Part shown: one piece after another, positions 44,559-53,292 of the stretch | Layout of the letters: every line of letters begins with the position of its first letter | Numbering within the stretch: the first letter of the stretch is position 1 | From: Flavobacterium sp. ASV13 | GTDB taxonomy: Bacteria > Bacteroidota > Bacteroidia > Flavobacteriales > Flavobacteriaceae | Direction: 5' to 3' | Length of the DNA: 64,000 nt | NCBI RefSeq assembly: GCF_000745775.1 | Contig: NZ_JQJY01000008.1 | Span: 248,001 to 312,000 of the forward strand | Position numbers and translations under genes: made by a program | The notes under the pieces: model-generated | Database searches by the model: none | What the model was told of the DNA's origin: nothing | What the model saw: only the letters and a program-made list of their open reading frames with translations

Positions 44559-45737
44559 TTACTTTCTTCTGAGCAAAGCTTCCAGAAAATAATAATCAGC
44601 GTAAATTATAGGTTCGTCAATTTCATCGTGTTTTGGCCAGTTTCCTGTGCTGTGATCGAGTAGGAAAGGAGCTTTGATATTGGCATTTAAAATATATTTA
44701 TCAGATTGTACCGAAGTCATTAATTTATCGGCGAAAGCCAAATAACTTTTATTTTTGGTATAACCGTACAATTCATATAATCCTGATGCCATGACCATTG
44801 CCGCAGAAACATCTCGCGCAGCATTTGGAATGCTAGGATCTTTAAAATCCCAATACGGAATTCCGTCTTCTGGCAGGTTTTTATTCGTCATAAAAAACTT
44901 TGCAGTTGCTTCGGCTTGTTTCAAATAGGCAGGATCTTTTGTATATCGGTATGACATTGTGAATCCATAAACCGCCCAGCCTTGACCGCGAGCCCAAACA
45001 GAATCATCATTATAACCCTGAAGTGTAGTTTTCTTTCTGACATTTCCTGTTTTCGGATCGTAATCAATAACGTGGTAACAGCTGTTGTCTTCTCTAAATT
45101 GATTTTTTAAAGTTGTATTGGCATGCTGAATTGCAACTTCACGATATTTTGGATTTCCAGATAATTTTGAAGCTTCAAAAAGCAATTCCAAATTCAGCAT
45201 ATTGTCAATAATAACTGGGAAATCCCAGATTTCTTTATTGAAATCCCATGAACGAATCGAACCTACTTTTGGATCAAATCTTGTGCATAAAGTTTCGGCG
45301 CCTTTAATAATTACATCTGCAAATTCTTTTTTGTTTTCGACTTTAAGCGCTTCTCCAAAACTGCAATACACTTTAAAACCTACATCGTGAGAATTACGGT
45401 TGACACTTTCTTTTTTGCTGAAAGCGGTCCATTTTTCAGCTTGTTCTTTGTATTTAGAATCGCCGGTAAGTCGGTATAATTGCCAAAGATTCCCGGCAAA
45501 AAAACCGCTTGTCCAGTCTCTCGACGGCACTTTATGTATTTCATTAGTTTTGACATTCATGCTGCGAGGCATCGACAGAGAATCGATCGGATAATCGAGC
45601 AACATTTTATAACGTGTATCCAACAGTGTTTTTGTCGTTGGAGAGACAATTGTTTTTTGAGACTTAATTCCGGATTTGCATGCCGTTGTCAGCGATGCAA
45701 ACCCTAGAATCAAAGAAATGAAACTAACTTTATTCAT
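44559..45737 (-). CDS. GH88 unsaturated glucuronyl hydrolase, lipoprotein
   Basis: This 392-residue lipoprotein has lipobox LTTAC (Cys20). The (alpha/alpha)6 barrel carries family landmarks RDWTSGFFAGNLWQLY, NSHDVGFKVYCSFG with Asp118, IIDNMLNLELL with Asp178, and DDSVWARGQGWAVYGF. GH88 enzymes hydrate and release 4,5-unsaturated glucuronyl residues left by polysaccharide lyases. That fits the beta-helix (lyase-like) gene and the uronate catabolic genes further along this strand. It is the first recognised enzyme gene of the run GH88-GH2-GH2. Confidence 0.88.
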   Translation of the reverse strand: MNKVSFISLILGFASLTTACKSGIKSQKTIVSPTTKTLLDTRYKMLLDYPIDSLSMPRSMNVKTNEIHKVPSRDWTSGFFAGNLWQLYRLTGDSKYKEQAEKWTAFSKKESVNRNSHDVGFKVYCSFGEALKVENKKEFADVIIKGAETLCTRFDPKVGSIRSWDFNKEIWDFPVIIDNMLNLELLFEASKLSGNPKYREVAIQHANTTLKNQFREDNSCYHVIDYDPKTGNVRKKTTLQGYNDDSVWARGQGWAVYGFTMSYRYTKDPAYLKQAEATAKFFMTNKNLPEDGIPYWDFKDPSIPNAARDVSAAMVMASGLYELYGYTKNKSYLAFADKLMTSVQSDKYILNANIKAPFLLDHSTGNWPKHDEIDEPIIYADYYFLEALLRRK

Positions 45738-45858
45738 ATTTACTAATTAATCATTTTTAAAAAACCACAATTACTTGGTTTTAAATTTGGGTTTGGGATC
45801 ATTTCTATTTTTTTATTAAATGTAATTAAACTATATAAGTTCTTGCGTTTCTATGTGT

Positions 45859-45884
45859 CAAAAACACACATATCAAAAACACAT
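45859..45884 (-). repeat. Direct repeat upstream of the GH88 gene
   Basis: TCAAAAACACA occurs at 45859-45869 and 45874-45884, 15 bp apart, next to a near-palindrome ACACATCATGTGT (45880-45892). It lies about 120 bp upstream of the GH88 start in the 396-bp gap 45738-46133. It could be a regulator site; nothing identifies the protein. The rest of the gap holds the small ORF, promoter and terminator listed separately. Confidence 0.3.
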
Positions 45885-45944
45885 CATGTGTAGAATTTGA
45901 TTTTTTGGTTGGTGAACATTCATTGTTTTGGTTTAAGGTTAAGG

Positions 45945-46037
45945 TTAGATAAAATAGAAAAGCAAAAGACTCATTCCGATTATGATGACGACAAATAAAA
46001 TTTGAAGAAATAAATAGTTCGGTATTTTGATTTTCAT
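45945..46037 (-). CDS. Candidate 30-residue membrane microprotein
   Basis: An ATG-started ORF encodes MKIKIPNYLF followed by a continuous hydrophobic stretch (VVIIIGMSLLLFYF) and a stop: two lysines at the N-terminus and one membrane helix. It is the first ORF after a TACATTTG promoter-like motif only 4 bp upstream of the ATG, so the transcript would be almost leaderless. GH88 follows about 210 bp later on the same strand. It may be a real single-pass peptide or chance in AT-rich DNA. Confidence 0.35.
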   Translation of the reverse strand: MKIKIPNYLFLQILFVVIIIGMSLLLFYFI

Positions 46038-46041
46038 ATGG

Positions 46042-46076
46042 CAAATGTAGATGCCGAAAACGATATAGAAATACAA
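46042..46076 (-). promoter_or_regulatory. Candidate promoter of the GH88-GH2-GH2 run
   Basis: On the - strand TACATTTG (complement of 46042-46049) matches the -7 motif exactly. The nearest TTG (complement of 46074-46076) is 24 bp away, longer than usual. It lies directly after the terminator of the upstream HTCS gene. Confidence 0.35.
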
Positions 46077-46110
46077 AAAAGGGTATCTAAAAATACAGAT
46101 ACCCTTTTTT
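46074..46110 (-). terminator. Rho-independent terminator of the second HTCS gene
   Basis: AAAAAAGGGTATCT (46075-46088) and AGATACCCTTTTTT (46097-46110) form a perfect 14-bp stem with an eight-base loop. On the - strand it ends in a T-run, 24 bp after the HTCS stop. Confidence 0.85.
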
Positions 46111-46133
46111 AAGCCCATAAAACAGTGGGATTG

Positions 46134-49100
46134 CTAAATTACAACAGTAGTTTTGTAAAATTTGTCAGCATATTGTGATGGCGTTTCGCCGTACTTTTTC
46201 TGGAAGCATTTACTGAAATATTTCGGATTATTGAAGCCCACTTTATAGCTGATTTCAGAAACAGTTAACTTGTCTTGTTCCAATAATTGAGCGGCACGTT
46301 TTAATCGAATTTCATGAATAAATTCGTTTGGCGTGCAATTTGTCCAGGCTTTGATTTTTAAAAACAACATCGTTCGGCTGACACCTAATTCAGTACAGAA
46401 AAACGGAACATCAAATTGTTCATTCGAAATATTCTCTTCAACAATTTTAAATGCTTTTTTCAATAATTCTTCATCTATTGAAGAAACTGTAATTTCCGAC
46501 GGAATAAAATTATCTTCACTTGAAAATTTGATTTTTAAGCGCTCGGTTGTATTCAAAAGATTTTTGACACGAAGCTTAAATTCCATTAAATTGAATGGTT
46601 TACTGATATAATCATCGGCACCACTTTCAAGTCCTTCGAATTTATAAACCAATGAAGATCTCGAAGTCAGCAAAATAACCGGAATATGACTGGTTTTAAT
46701 GTTTTCTTTTATTTTAGCACACAATTCAGTTCCAACCATTTCAGGCATAATAACGTCGCTGATAATCAAATTCGGAACAAATTTTAATGCTTTGTCTAGA
46801 GCGATTTTACCATTTTCAGCTTCAATAATATTGTAATCTTTTTTGAGTAAGTTTTTCATGAACTTTCTCAAAACCTTATGATCTTCAACGATTAAGATTG
46901 TCTGTTTTTCTTCGTTTACGATTAAATCTTCAATATCTTCATTTTCTATCGCTTCAGAAGATTCAAGTTGAGCGTTATATTGTTCAATATCATCACTGAT
47001 TTTAAAATCAGAAATAATTTCGCTATCCAAAAGATGTTCGCGTCCAAGCGGTAAAGTCACTTTGAAAATAACACCGCCAGTTGGTTTGTTCGTAACATCG
47101 ATTTTTCCTTTGTGAAGCTCAACAATGTTTTTCACAATCGAAAGCCCGATTCCGGTTCCTTTATTATAGTTTTTCTGAACTTGGTTATGTGTCGGAACTT
47201 CAAAAAACAAATCAAAAATCTTATCAATATGTTCCTCGGAAATTCCAACTCCTGAATCTTCAACAGCTATAAAAAGATGCTGCTGATCGTGATTGATTTT
47301 AACATTAATAGAACCGCCTTTTGGAGTATATCTAAAAGCGTTCGAAATCAAATTATAGAAAACACGTTCGAGTTTATATCGGTCAAAATACACCAGCATT
47401 TCTTCGTTTTCAGCTTCAAATGTGTAATCGTAACCTCCATCTTTGGCATATTCTATAAAAGACAAAAAGATTTCTTTGGTAAATTTTACAATATTTCCAT
47501 TTGCCGATTCCAGTGCAACCTGATGATTTTCCAGCTTTCTGAAATCCATTAAACGATTGATTAAGCCTAAAAGATGATTCGCGCTTCCTTCTATAACTAA
47601 AAGCTTTTTATACATTTCATTGGTTCCGTTATAATCGGCTAATATTTGTTGCAATGGACCTAAAATCAGCGTTAAAGGCGTTCTGAATTCATGCGAAATA
47701 TTAGTGAAGAAATCCAGTTTTAATTTGTTATTTTCTTCAATTCGCTGTGTTTCCAGATATTCCAGTTCGAGTTTTTGTTTCAATCTGGCTTTTGATTTCA
47801 TAATCCAGATCAAACCGTATAATCCTAAACCAATTATAATTCCGTATAATAAAAATGCCCAAATACTGCGCCACGGAGCCGGATTTACAATAACGGTCAG
47901 TGTTGTTGGATTTTTGTTCCAAACGCCGTCATTATTCGCACCACGCACTTCAAATGTATAAGTTCCCGGATTTTGAATAGCAAAATTGGCTTCGCTGTTT
48001 TTGGTTATTGTCCAGTTGTTTTCCAACCCTGTTAAACGATAGCTATATTGGTTCTTTTTTGATCGAATGTAATTTGGAATCGCAAAACTGATTGAGAAAT
48101 TAGCTTTGTCATAATCCAAAGTAATGGTTTTGGTATATCCAATGCTTTTTTCTAAAATGCCTAAAGAATCATTTGGGTTTGTCGTTTTATTTTTGATTTT
48201 CAAATCAGTAATCAAAACCTGAGGCGCGTATAGATTTTTAGAAATTTTTCGGGAGTCAAAATAAGTTGCTCCTGAAGGGCTTCCGAAATAAAATGTATTG
48301 TTATCAAGTTTTAAAGCTGCATTATCATTAAACTCATTATTGGCTATACCATCTTTTTGATCATAACTAACAACTGTTTTTCGGGTCGTACTGTATTTTA
48401 AAATTCCCTGATTACTGCTAATCCAAAGGTTTTTATCATCATCTTCCAAAATAGAATGGATGGATGTAACAACCATATTTCCAATTTTCAGGTTGATTCT
48501 GTTGAATTTTTTTCCATCAAAATAATGCAATCCTTTTGCTTTTGTTCCTACCCAGATTTTATTCTGAGAATCCTGAAACAATGTTAGAATATCATCTCCG
48601 GATAAAGAAACATCATCATAAAAATAATGCTTTACAATATATTTATTGGATTGGAAATTTTGAAGCCCAATAAGATTCAGTCCACTCAGAGTTCCCACCC
48701 AAAGCCTTTTTTGCTTGTCAACAAAGACTGTTCGCACATAATTATTGGTTAGATAATTTGCCTTTGTAGTATCATTTCTAATAAATTGAAAATCTTTAGA
48801 AACAGTATTATAACGAACTAATCCTTTGCTAAAAGTACCCATCCACAATACACCGTTTCCTTCTGTTTTGATGGAATAAACTCCGACATCTTTTAGCGAA
48901 TCCTTTAATTGAGGTGAAATTCTGTTGCTTTCAATACTTTTAGTCAGGGTATTATAAGCTGAAATTCCTTTAGAGAAAGTTCCCATCCATAAAATATTAT
49001 TTTCTGCAACGCACATTGATTTAATATCATTTATTGGCGTTTGTCCAATTTTATTGTTCAGGTAACTCGTAGTTTCTGTATTTTTATTGTAAACGGTGAT

Positions 49101-50243
49101 GCCGCCACCTTCGGTTCCAAAATAAATATTCTGATTTTTGTCGGCCACAATCGAACTTACGACATCATAACTCATCGGAATCTTTTTCGAATTCTGATCG
49201 TAATTGAGGAAATTTACACTTGAAATATCCCACATATTTACGCCTTTGTAATAACAACCAATCCAAACGGAACCTTTTTTATCGATGAAAATTGATTTTA
49301 CTTTTTCGATTCCGCTGTTATGATTACTATTACTGTAACTATTGTTATTGTTTATCTTTTGAATGCTTTTATCTTCTCCTAAAATATAAATTCCGTCATA
49401 AGCACCAATCCAGATCGAGCCTTTGCGATCAATAGCCAAAGCACGAATTTCATTGTTGATTTCTTTGCGTTTTTCCTCAGATAAAAACGAAACAAAACTG
49501 TTTGTTGATGGGTTAAATTTTAAAAGTCCTTTGTTTTTTGTTCCAACCCAGATATTGCTGAAACGGTCTTCAGCAATTGCTGACACATTCAATACGTCAA
49601 TATTATTTAACGGATAATTTTTAAAAGAAAATTTTCCATTTTTTCTACCTGTAAATAAACACAATCCTTTTGTAGTTCCAATCCAGACTTTGCCTTTTTT
49701 AGTTTTAAAAATACTCAGAATATTATTGCTTGGAATTGATGCAATATCAGTAGCAGAATGAACAGCAGAGGAAAATTGCCCTGTTTTTTTGTTGTAAACA
49801 GATAATCCTTTTGAAGTTCCAAACCACATTTCATCACCAATTTTCTTGATACACCAAATAGTATTGCTATTTATGGTATGATTGGTCTTGTCATTTAAGT
49901 ATCGCTTGAAAGTATTACTAACGGGATCATAACAGTTCAGACCATTATAAGTTCCAATCCATAATTTTCCGGAATTATCTTCTTCAATAGCTAAAATGTC
50001 ATTACTGATAGACGTTTTGTTGGCAACATCATTCCTAAAAACGGTGAATCGGCTGCCGTCATATTTATTGAGGCCGTCGCGCGTACCAAACCACATCTGT
50101 CCAAATTTATCCTGATGTATGGCAATAACAGAATTCTGCGAAAGGCCGTCAGTGGTTGAAAAATTTTTAAGTCGGTATTTATTCTGGGAAAATAAATTTC
50201 CTGAAATAAAAAGTAAAACTAGAAAGACGCTCGTGTATTTCAT
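46134..50243 (-). CDS. Second hybrid two-component sensor/regulator (HTCS)
   Basis: The protein has about 1369 residues from the ATG at 50243 (MKYTSVFLVLLF, signal ending in NLFSQ); the frame stays open further upstream but without signal-peptide character. It has periplasmic propeller repeats (MWFGTRDGLNKYDG, IWIGTYNGLN and others), a Y_Y_Y domain and a membrane helix before LKQKLELEYLE. Then follow HisKA with NISHEFRTPLTL (His851), HATPase (GTGIGLSIV), a receiver with ILIVEDH and Asp1163, and an AraC-type C-terminus (FNNPKYFSKCFQKKYGETPS). It probably senses an oligosaccharide of the uronate polysaccharide and controls the flanking GH88/GH2 and lyase/uxu genes. It ends in its own terminator. 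Confidence 0.93.
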   Translation of the reverse strand: MKYTSVFLVLLFISGNLFSQNKYRLKNFSTTDGLSQNSVIAIHQDKFGQMWFGTRDGLNKYDGSRFTVFRNDVANKTSISNDILAIEEDNSGKLWIGTYNGLNCYDPVSNTFKRYLNDKTNHTINSNTIWCIKKIGDEMWFGTSKGLSVYNKKTGQFSSAVHSATDIASIPSNNILSIFKTKKGKVWIGTTKGLCLFTGRKNGKFSFKNYPLNNIDVLNVSAIAEDRFSNIWVGTKNKGLLKFNPSTNSFVSFLSEEKRKEINNEIRALAIDRKGSIWIGAYDGIYILGEDKSIQKINNNNSYSNSNHNSGIEKVKSIFIDKKGSVWIGCYYKGVNMWDISSVNFLNYDQNSKKIPMSYDVVSSIVADKNQNIYFGTEGGGITVYNKNTETTSYLNNKIGQTPINDIKSMCVAENNILWMGTFSKGISAYNTLTKSIESNRISPQLKDSLKDVGVYSIKTEGNGVLWMGTFSKGLVRYNTVSKDFQFIRNDTTKANYLTNNYVRTVFVDKQKRLWVGTLSGLNLIGLQNFQSNKYIVKHYFYDDVSLSGDDILTLFQDSQNKIWVGTKAKGLHYFDGKKFNRINLKIGNMVVTSIHSILEDDDKNLWISSNQGILKYSTTRKTVVSYDQKDGIANNEFNDNAALKLDNNTFYFGSPSGATYFDSRKISKNLYAPQVLITDLKIKNKTTNPNDSLGILEKSIGYTKTITLDYDKANFSISFAIPNYIRSKKNQYSYRLTGLENNWTITKNSEANFAIQNPGTYTFEVRGANNDGVWNKNPTTLTVIVNPAPWRSIWAFLLYGIIIGLGLYGLIWIMKSKARLKQKLELEYLETQRIEENNKLKLDFFTNISHEFRTPLTLILGPLQQILADYNGTNEMYKKLLVIEGSANHLLGLINRLMDFRKLENHQVALESANGNIVKFTKEIFLSFIEYAKDGGYDYTFEAENEEMLVYFDRYKLERVFYNLISNAFRYTPKGGSINVKINHDQQHLFIAVEDSGVGISEEHIDKIFDLFFEVPTHNQVQKNYNKGTGIGLSIVKNIVELHKGKIDVTNKPTGGVIFKVTLPLGREHLLDSEIISDFKISDDIEQYNAQLESSEAIENEDIEDLIVNEEKQTILIVEDHKVLRKFMKNLLKKDYNIIEAENGKIALDKALKFVPNLIISDVIMPEMVGTELCAKIKENIKTSHIPVILLTSRSSLVYKFEGLESGADDYISKPFNLMEFKLRVKNLLNTTERLKIKFSSEDNFIPSEITVSSIDEELLKKAFKIVEENISNEQFDVPFFCTELGVSRTMLFLKIKAWTNCTPNEFIHEIRLKRAAQLLEQDKLTVSEISYKVGFNNPKYFSKCFQKKYGETPSQYADKFYKTTVVI

Positions 50244-50275
50244 AGCATTTATTTTTTTGGTTAGAGTTATATTTA

Positions 50276-50360
50276 AGGAGCAAAGGGGCAAAGCTACAAA
50301 GGGACAAAGATTTCAATAGAGAAAGCCTCTGAACCTTTGTAGCTTTGGGCCTTTGTTCCT
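50276..50360. repeat. CAAAGG-type inverted repeat, copy 2
   Basis: AGGAGCAAAGGGGCAAAGCT plus ACAAAGG (50276-50302) is matched by the complement at 50334-50360 at 24 of 27 positions. The right arm extends to the stop codon of the beta-helix gene. It lies between that gene and the HTCS gene on the same strand. Confidence 0.7.
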
Positions 50361-51990
50361 ATTTCATGCGTTTACTTAATTGATAATCGTATAATGATGG
50401 AATTTTTTCAATTGGTTTATTTAAAAACTCTATATACGGATCGACGTCATATTTGATTTCAAATTTTGCATTTCCATGTACACCGATAATCCTTGCGAAA
50501 GCGCCGTCTTTCATTCCGTATAGTAAAACCGGTTTTGATTGATCGGGATTCTCAACCTGAACATTCAGATTCCAAAACGTACTGTAAGGTCCGTGAGAAG
50601 GCTTCCAATATTCTGCTCCGCCGCCACCAAATAGGGCATAACTATTATTTTTGCCTGCTTTAAAGTGAACCGTAATATTGTCAAATAAATTTTGATGATT
50701 GGCTCCTGAATGCTGATCTAAAACGGGATCTTTAAAAATCTCACAGTTTTGATAGACGTTTTTAGTAGCAAAAGTGTTGAAACTTAACGGATGAACGGCT
50801 GAATTATAAATTTTGAGATTCTTAACCAAAATATTATGGACACCGCCTAAAGTTACTGTGTAATGTGCTAAATGCGTTCCATCTGTAGTAATATCCTGAA
50901 TCGTAGTATTTGCGACTTCTTCGGCTAAAATACCGCTATCGGCATTGGTTATTTTGATATCTTTAACCCAGCTATTAAAAAGGCGAGTCAGGAAAATTCC
51001 ATTATTTCCGGGTTCAACATGATGTGCGACTCTTGGGATATCTGGAAAAGTAAAACGAAGATGCTCAATCCCAACTTCATTTAAATGTTTCCATTCGATT
51101 AATTGCGCCTGATAACTTGGTTTTATTGAAATAGTCAACGGCGTTTTTAAAGTGATTTTTGAGCCAGAAATTTTAGTGATTTCAACTTGTTGTCTCACGA
51201 TAGGAAGTTTTGGAAAATTCCAATGATGTGAACCTGGTTTTACTTTGGCTCCTTGGTATAAATCTTTGATGATTTCGCCGTTTTCGCCATCTTTATTAAA
51301 CAACTGCAATTCGACAATATCACCAACTTTCAAACCTTTTATATCAGAAACTGTAATACTATGTTCGCCCATTTTTCCTGAACTGACTTTCGCCAACGGA
51401 TTAGATTCAGGCTCATATTTATCCAAATACGATTTTACTCTTTCACCCGGAACTTGTGTCCAGATAAAACCGCCAGACCAAGCATATTGTGAAAAAGGCA
51501 AATCAATATTGTTTTCTGGTTCGCGCTGTCTTTTGTCTAAAGTTGTAAGATATTCTCGAAGTTCAGCCAAAGCATCTGAATCTTTAAGATACATCATCGG
51601 CCTTGGACAGTAGATTTCGGTTCCGTTTTCAGCAGAACCAGCACCGCGAAGCACAAAATTACTTCTTTCGATATACAGAATTTCGCTAAGAATAATTTTT
51701 CCTGCAGGCAATTGAAGAATTACATTTCCTTCAACGGCATTAGCCGCTTTGAAAGCTTTTAATAATGCTTTTGAATCATCTAATTCGTCATTAGCTTTTA
51801 CTCCAAAATCAACTACATTAACTACTTTTCCATTAGCATCAGGAATTTGGCTTTCGCCGAAATGATAGCCAGCATAGCTAAAATCCGGAAGATAATTGGT
51901 TTTTGGAGAAGTAATAATGGTAGGTAATTCCTGCGCCAGTACGGTATTTATAAAAAGACTACAAGAGATAAAAATGACTTGGCGAATCAT
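50359..51990 (-). CDS. Secreted beta-helix protein, probable polysaccharide lyase or glycosidase
   Basis: The 543-residue protein has a signal peptide ending in NTVLAQ. The front contains FSYAGYHFGESQIP and VNVVDFGVKANDELDDSKAL, the standard N-terminus of pectate-lyase-3/GH28-like right-handed beta-helices. The middle has many short-turn repeats (NTTIQDITTDGTHLAHYTV, NILVKNLKIYNSAVHPLSF). No EC-defining triad could be picked out by eye. The context (GH88, mannonate dehydratase, KDPG aldolase) favours action on a glucuronate polysaccharide. It sits between uxuA and the HTCS gene, each gap filled by an inverted repeat. Confidence 0.7.
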   Translation of the reverse strand: MIRQVIFISCSLFINTVLAQELPTIITSPKTNYLPDFSYAGYHFGESQIPDANGKVVNVVDFGVKANDELDDSKALLKAFKAANAVEGNVILQLPAGKIILSEILYIERSNFVLRGAGSAENGTEIYCPRPMMYLKDSDALAELREYLTTLDKRQREPENNIDLPFSQYAWSGGFIWTQVPGERVKSYLDKYEPESNPLAKVSSGKMGEHSITVSDIKGLKVGDIVELQLFNKDGENGEIIKDLYQGAKVKPGSHHWNFPKLPIVRQQVEITKISGSKITLKTPLTISIKPSYQAQLIEWKHLNEVGIEHLRFTFPDIPRVAHHVEPGNNGIFLTRLFNSWVKDIKITNADSGILAEEVANTTIQDITTDGTHLAHYTVTLGGVHNILVKNLKIYNSAVHPLSFNTFATKNVYQNCEIFKDPVLDQHSGANHQNLFDNITVHFKAGKNNSYALFGGGGAEYWKPSHGPYSTFWNLNVQVENPDQSKPVLLYGMKDGAFARIIGVHGNAKFEIKYDVDPYIEFLNKPIEKIPSLYDYQLSKRMK

Positions 51991-52021
51991 GGTTTTGTGG
52001 TTTTATGGTTAGTTAGTTTTT

Positions 52022-52087
52022 TTTACCACAAAGTCGCAAGGAACGCAAAGTTTAAATTTCTTGCGTACTTTGCGACTTTGCGGTGAA
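52022..52087. repeat. GCAAAG-type inverted repeat, copy 4
   Basis: TTTACCACAAAGTCGCAAGG on the left is mirrored by CTTGCG, ACTTTGCGACTTTGCGGTGA on the right. It forms a compact, nearly continuous hairpin between uxuA and the beta-helix gene on the same strand and is the shortest copy of its family here. Confidence 0.7.
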
Positions 52088-52090
52088 ATT

Positions 52091-53275
52091 TTACACGGAT
52101 CGCTTAATTCCCAATTCAAGTCCGCGCAATTCTGCAAGGCCTCTTAAACGGCCAATTGCAGAATACCCAGGGTTTGTTTTTTTCTTCAAATCATCCAACA
52201 TTTGATGTCCATGATCCGGACGCATTGGCAATTTGCTGTTATTTCTTTTTTCGACTTCGAGAATCGCTTTTACAACTTCGTACATATCAACATCGCCTTC
52301 CAAATGATTTGCTTCGTAGAAACTTCCTTCTTCGTCACGTTGTGTACTTCTTAAGTGAATAAAATTCATTTTATCGCCATGACGTCTAACGATTCCAGGC
52401 AAATCATTATCAGCGCGAACACCGTATGAACCTGTACACATTGTAAATCCGTTTGATTTTGAAGGAGCTGCGTTCATTAACTCAATCAAATCTTCTTCAG
52501 TACTAACAACTCTCGGCAAACCTAAAATCGGGTAGGGAGGATCATCAGGATGAATCGCCATTAAAACACCTTTATTTTCGGCAACCGGAATAATTTCTTT
52601 TAGAAAATGAAAAAGATTATTCTTTAAAGCTTGTCTGTCAATATGATTGTAAGCGCTTAGCGTTATCAGAAAATCTTCAACACTATACGCTTCTTCAGCT
52701 CCTGGAAGTCCCGCCAAAATATTTTGTTGTAATTTGACTTTATCTTCTGCAGTCATGGCTTCAAAATAGCTTTTTGCTTTTTGAATTTGCTCTGAGGAAT
52801 ATTCGTTTTCTGCTCCTGGTCTTTTCAAAATGTACAATTCAAAAGCAGCAAAAGCATTAATATCAAAACGAAGCGCTTTAGAGCCATCTTCAACGGTATA
52901 AGACAAATCGGTTCTTGACCAATCTAAAACCGGCATGAAATTATAGCAGACACATTTGATGCCGCATAAAGCCAAATTTCGAATGCTTTCTTTATAGTTT
53001 TCAATATATTCCAGATATTTTCCAGTTTGTTTTTTGATGTCTTCATGAACCGGAATACTTTCTACAACCGACCAAGTCAAACCAGAAGCGCCTTTTTTAG
53101 GATCGCCGTCTTCGTGTTCGATTTCAACTTTTCGTTTAATGATTTCTTCAATGCTCCAAACTTGTCCGTTTGGAATATGGTGCAATGCAGTTACAATCCC
53201 GGTTGCTCCGGTTTGTTTGATATCTTGTAAAGAAACAGGGTCATTTGGTCCGAACCAGCGTAATGTTTGTTCCAT
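52091..53275 (-). CDS. uxuA: D-mannonate dehydratase
   Basis: The 394-residue protein starts with the family hallmark LRWFGPNDPVSLQDIKQTGA. It contains IPVHEDIKKQTG, NFMPVLDWSRTDL, MAIHPDDPPYPILGLPRVVS and MRPDHGHQML, with metal-binding His and Asp positions of UxuA. It dehydrates D-mannonate to 2-keto-3-deoxygluconate in glucuronate catabolism. It lies 17 bp downstream of an SDR and near KDPG aldolase on the same strand, giving three steps of one pathway. Glucuronate isomerase and KDG kinase are not in this window and must be elsewhere. Confidence 0.95.
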   Translation of the reverse strand: MEQTLRWFGPNDPVSLQDIKQTGATGIVTALHHIPNGQVWSIEEIIKRKVEIEHEDGDPKKGASGLTWSVVESIPVHEDIKKQTGKYLEYIENYKESIRNLALCGIKCVCYNFMPVLDWSRTDLSYTVEDGSKALRFDINAFAAFELYILKRPGAENEYSSEQIQKAKSYFEAMTAEDKVKLQQNILAGLPGAEEAYSVEDFLITLSAYNHIDRQALKNNLFHFLKEIIPVAENKGVLMAIHPDDPPYPILGLPRVVSTEEDLIELMNAAPSKSNGFTMCTGSYGVRADNDLPGIVRRHGDKMNFIHLRSTQRDEEGSFYEANHLEGDVDMYEVVKAILEVEKRNNSKLPMRPDHGHQMLDDLKKKTNPGYSAIGRLRGLAELRGLELGIKRSV

Positions 53276-53292
53276 TTTCGTGTTTTAAAAAA

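Noticed and set aside
45826..46044. 72-codon frame on the - strand in front of GH88
   Set aside because: It overlaps the 30-codon membrane ORF in another frame, runs through the direct repeat and spacer sequence, and has no recognisable domain pattern.
50244..50291. Longer N-terminus of the second HTCS
   Set aside because: The extra 16 residues precede a clean signal peptide starting at the ATG at 50243 and overlap the inverted repeat region.
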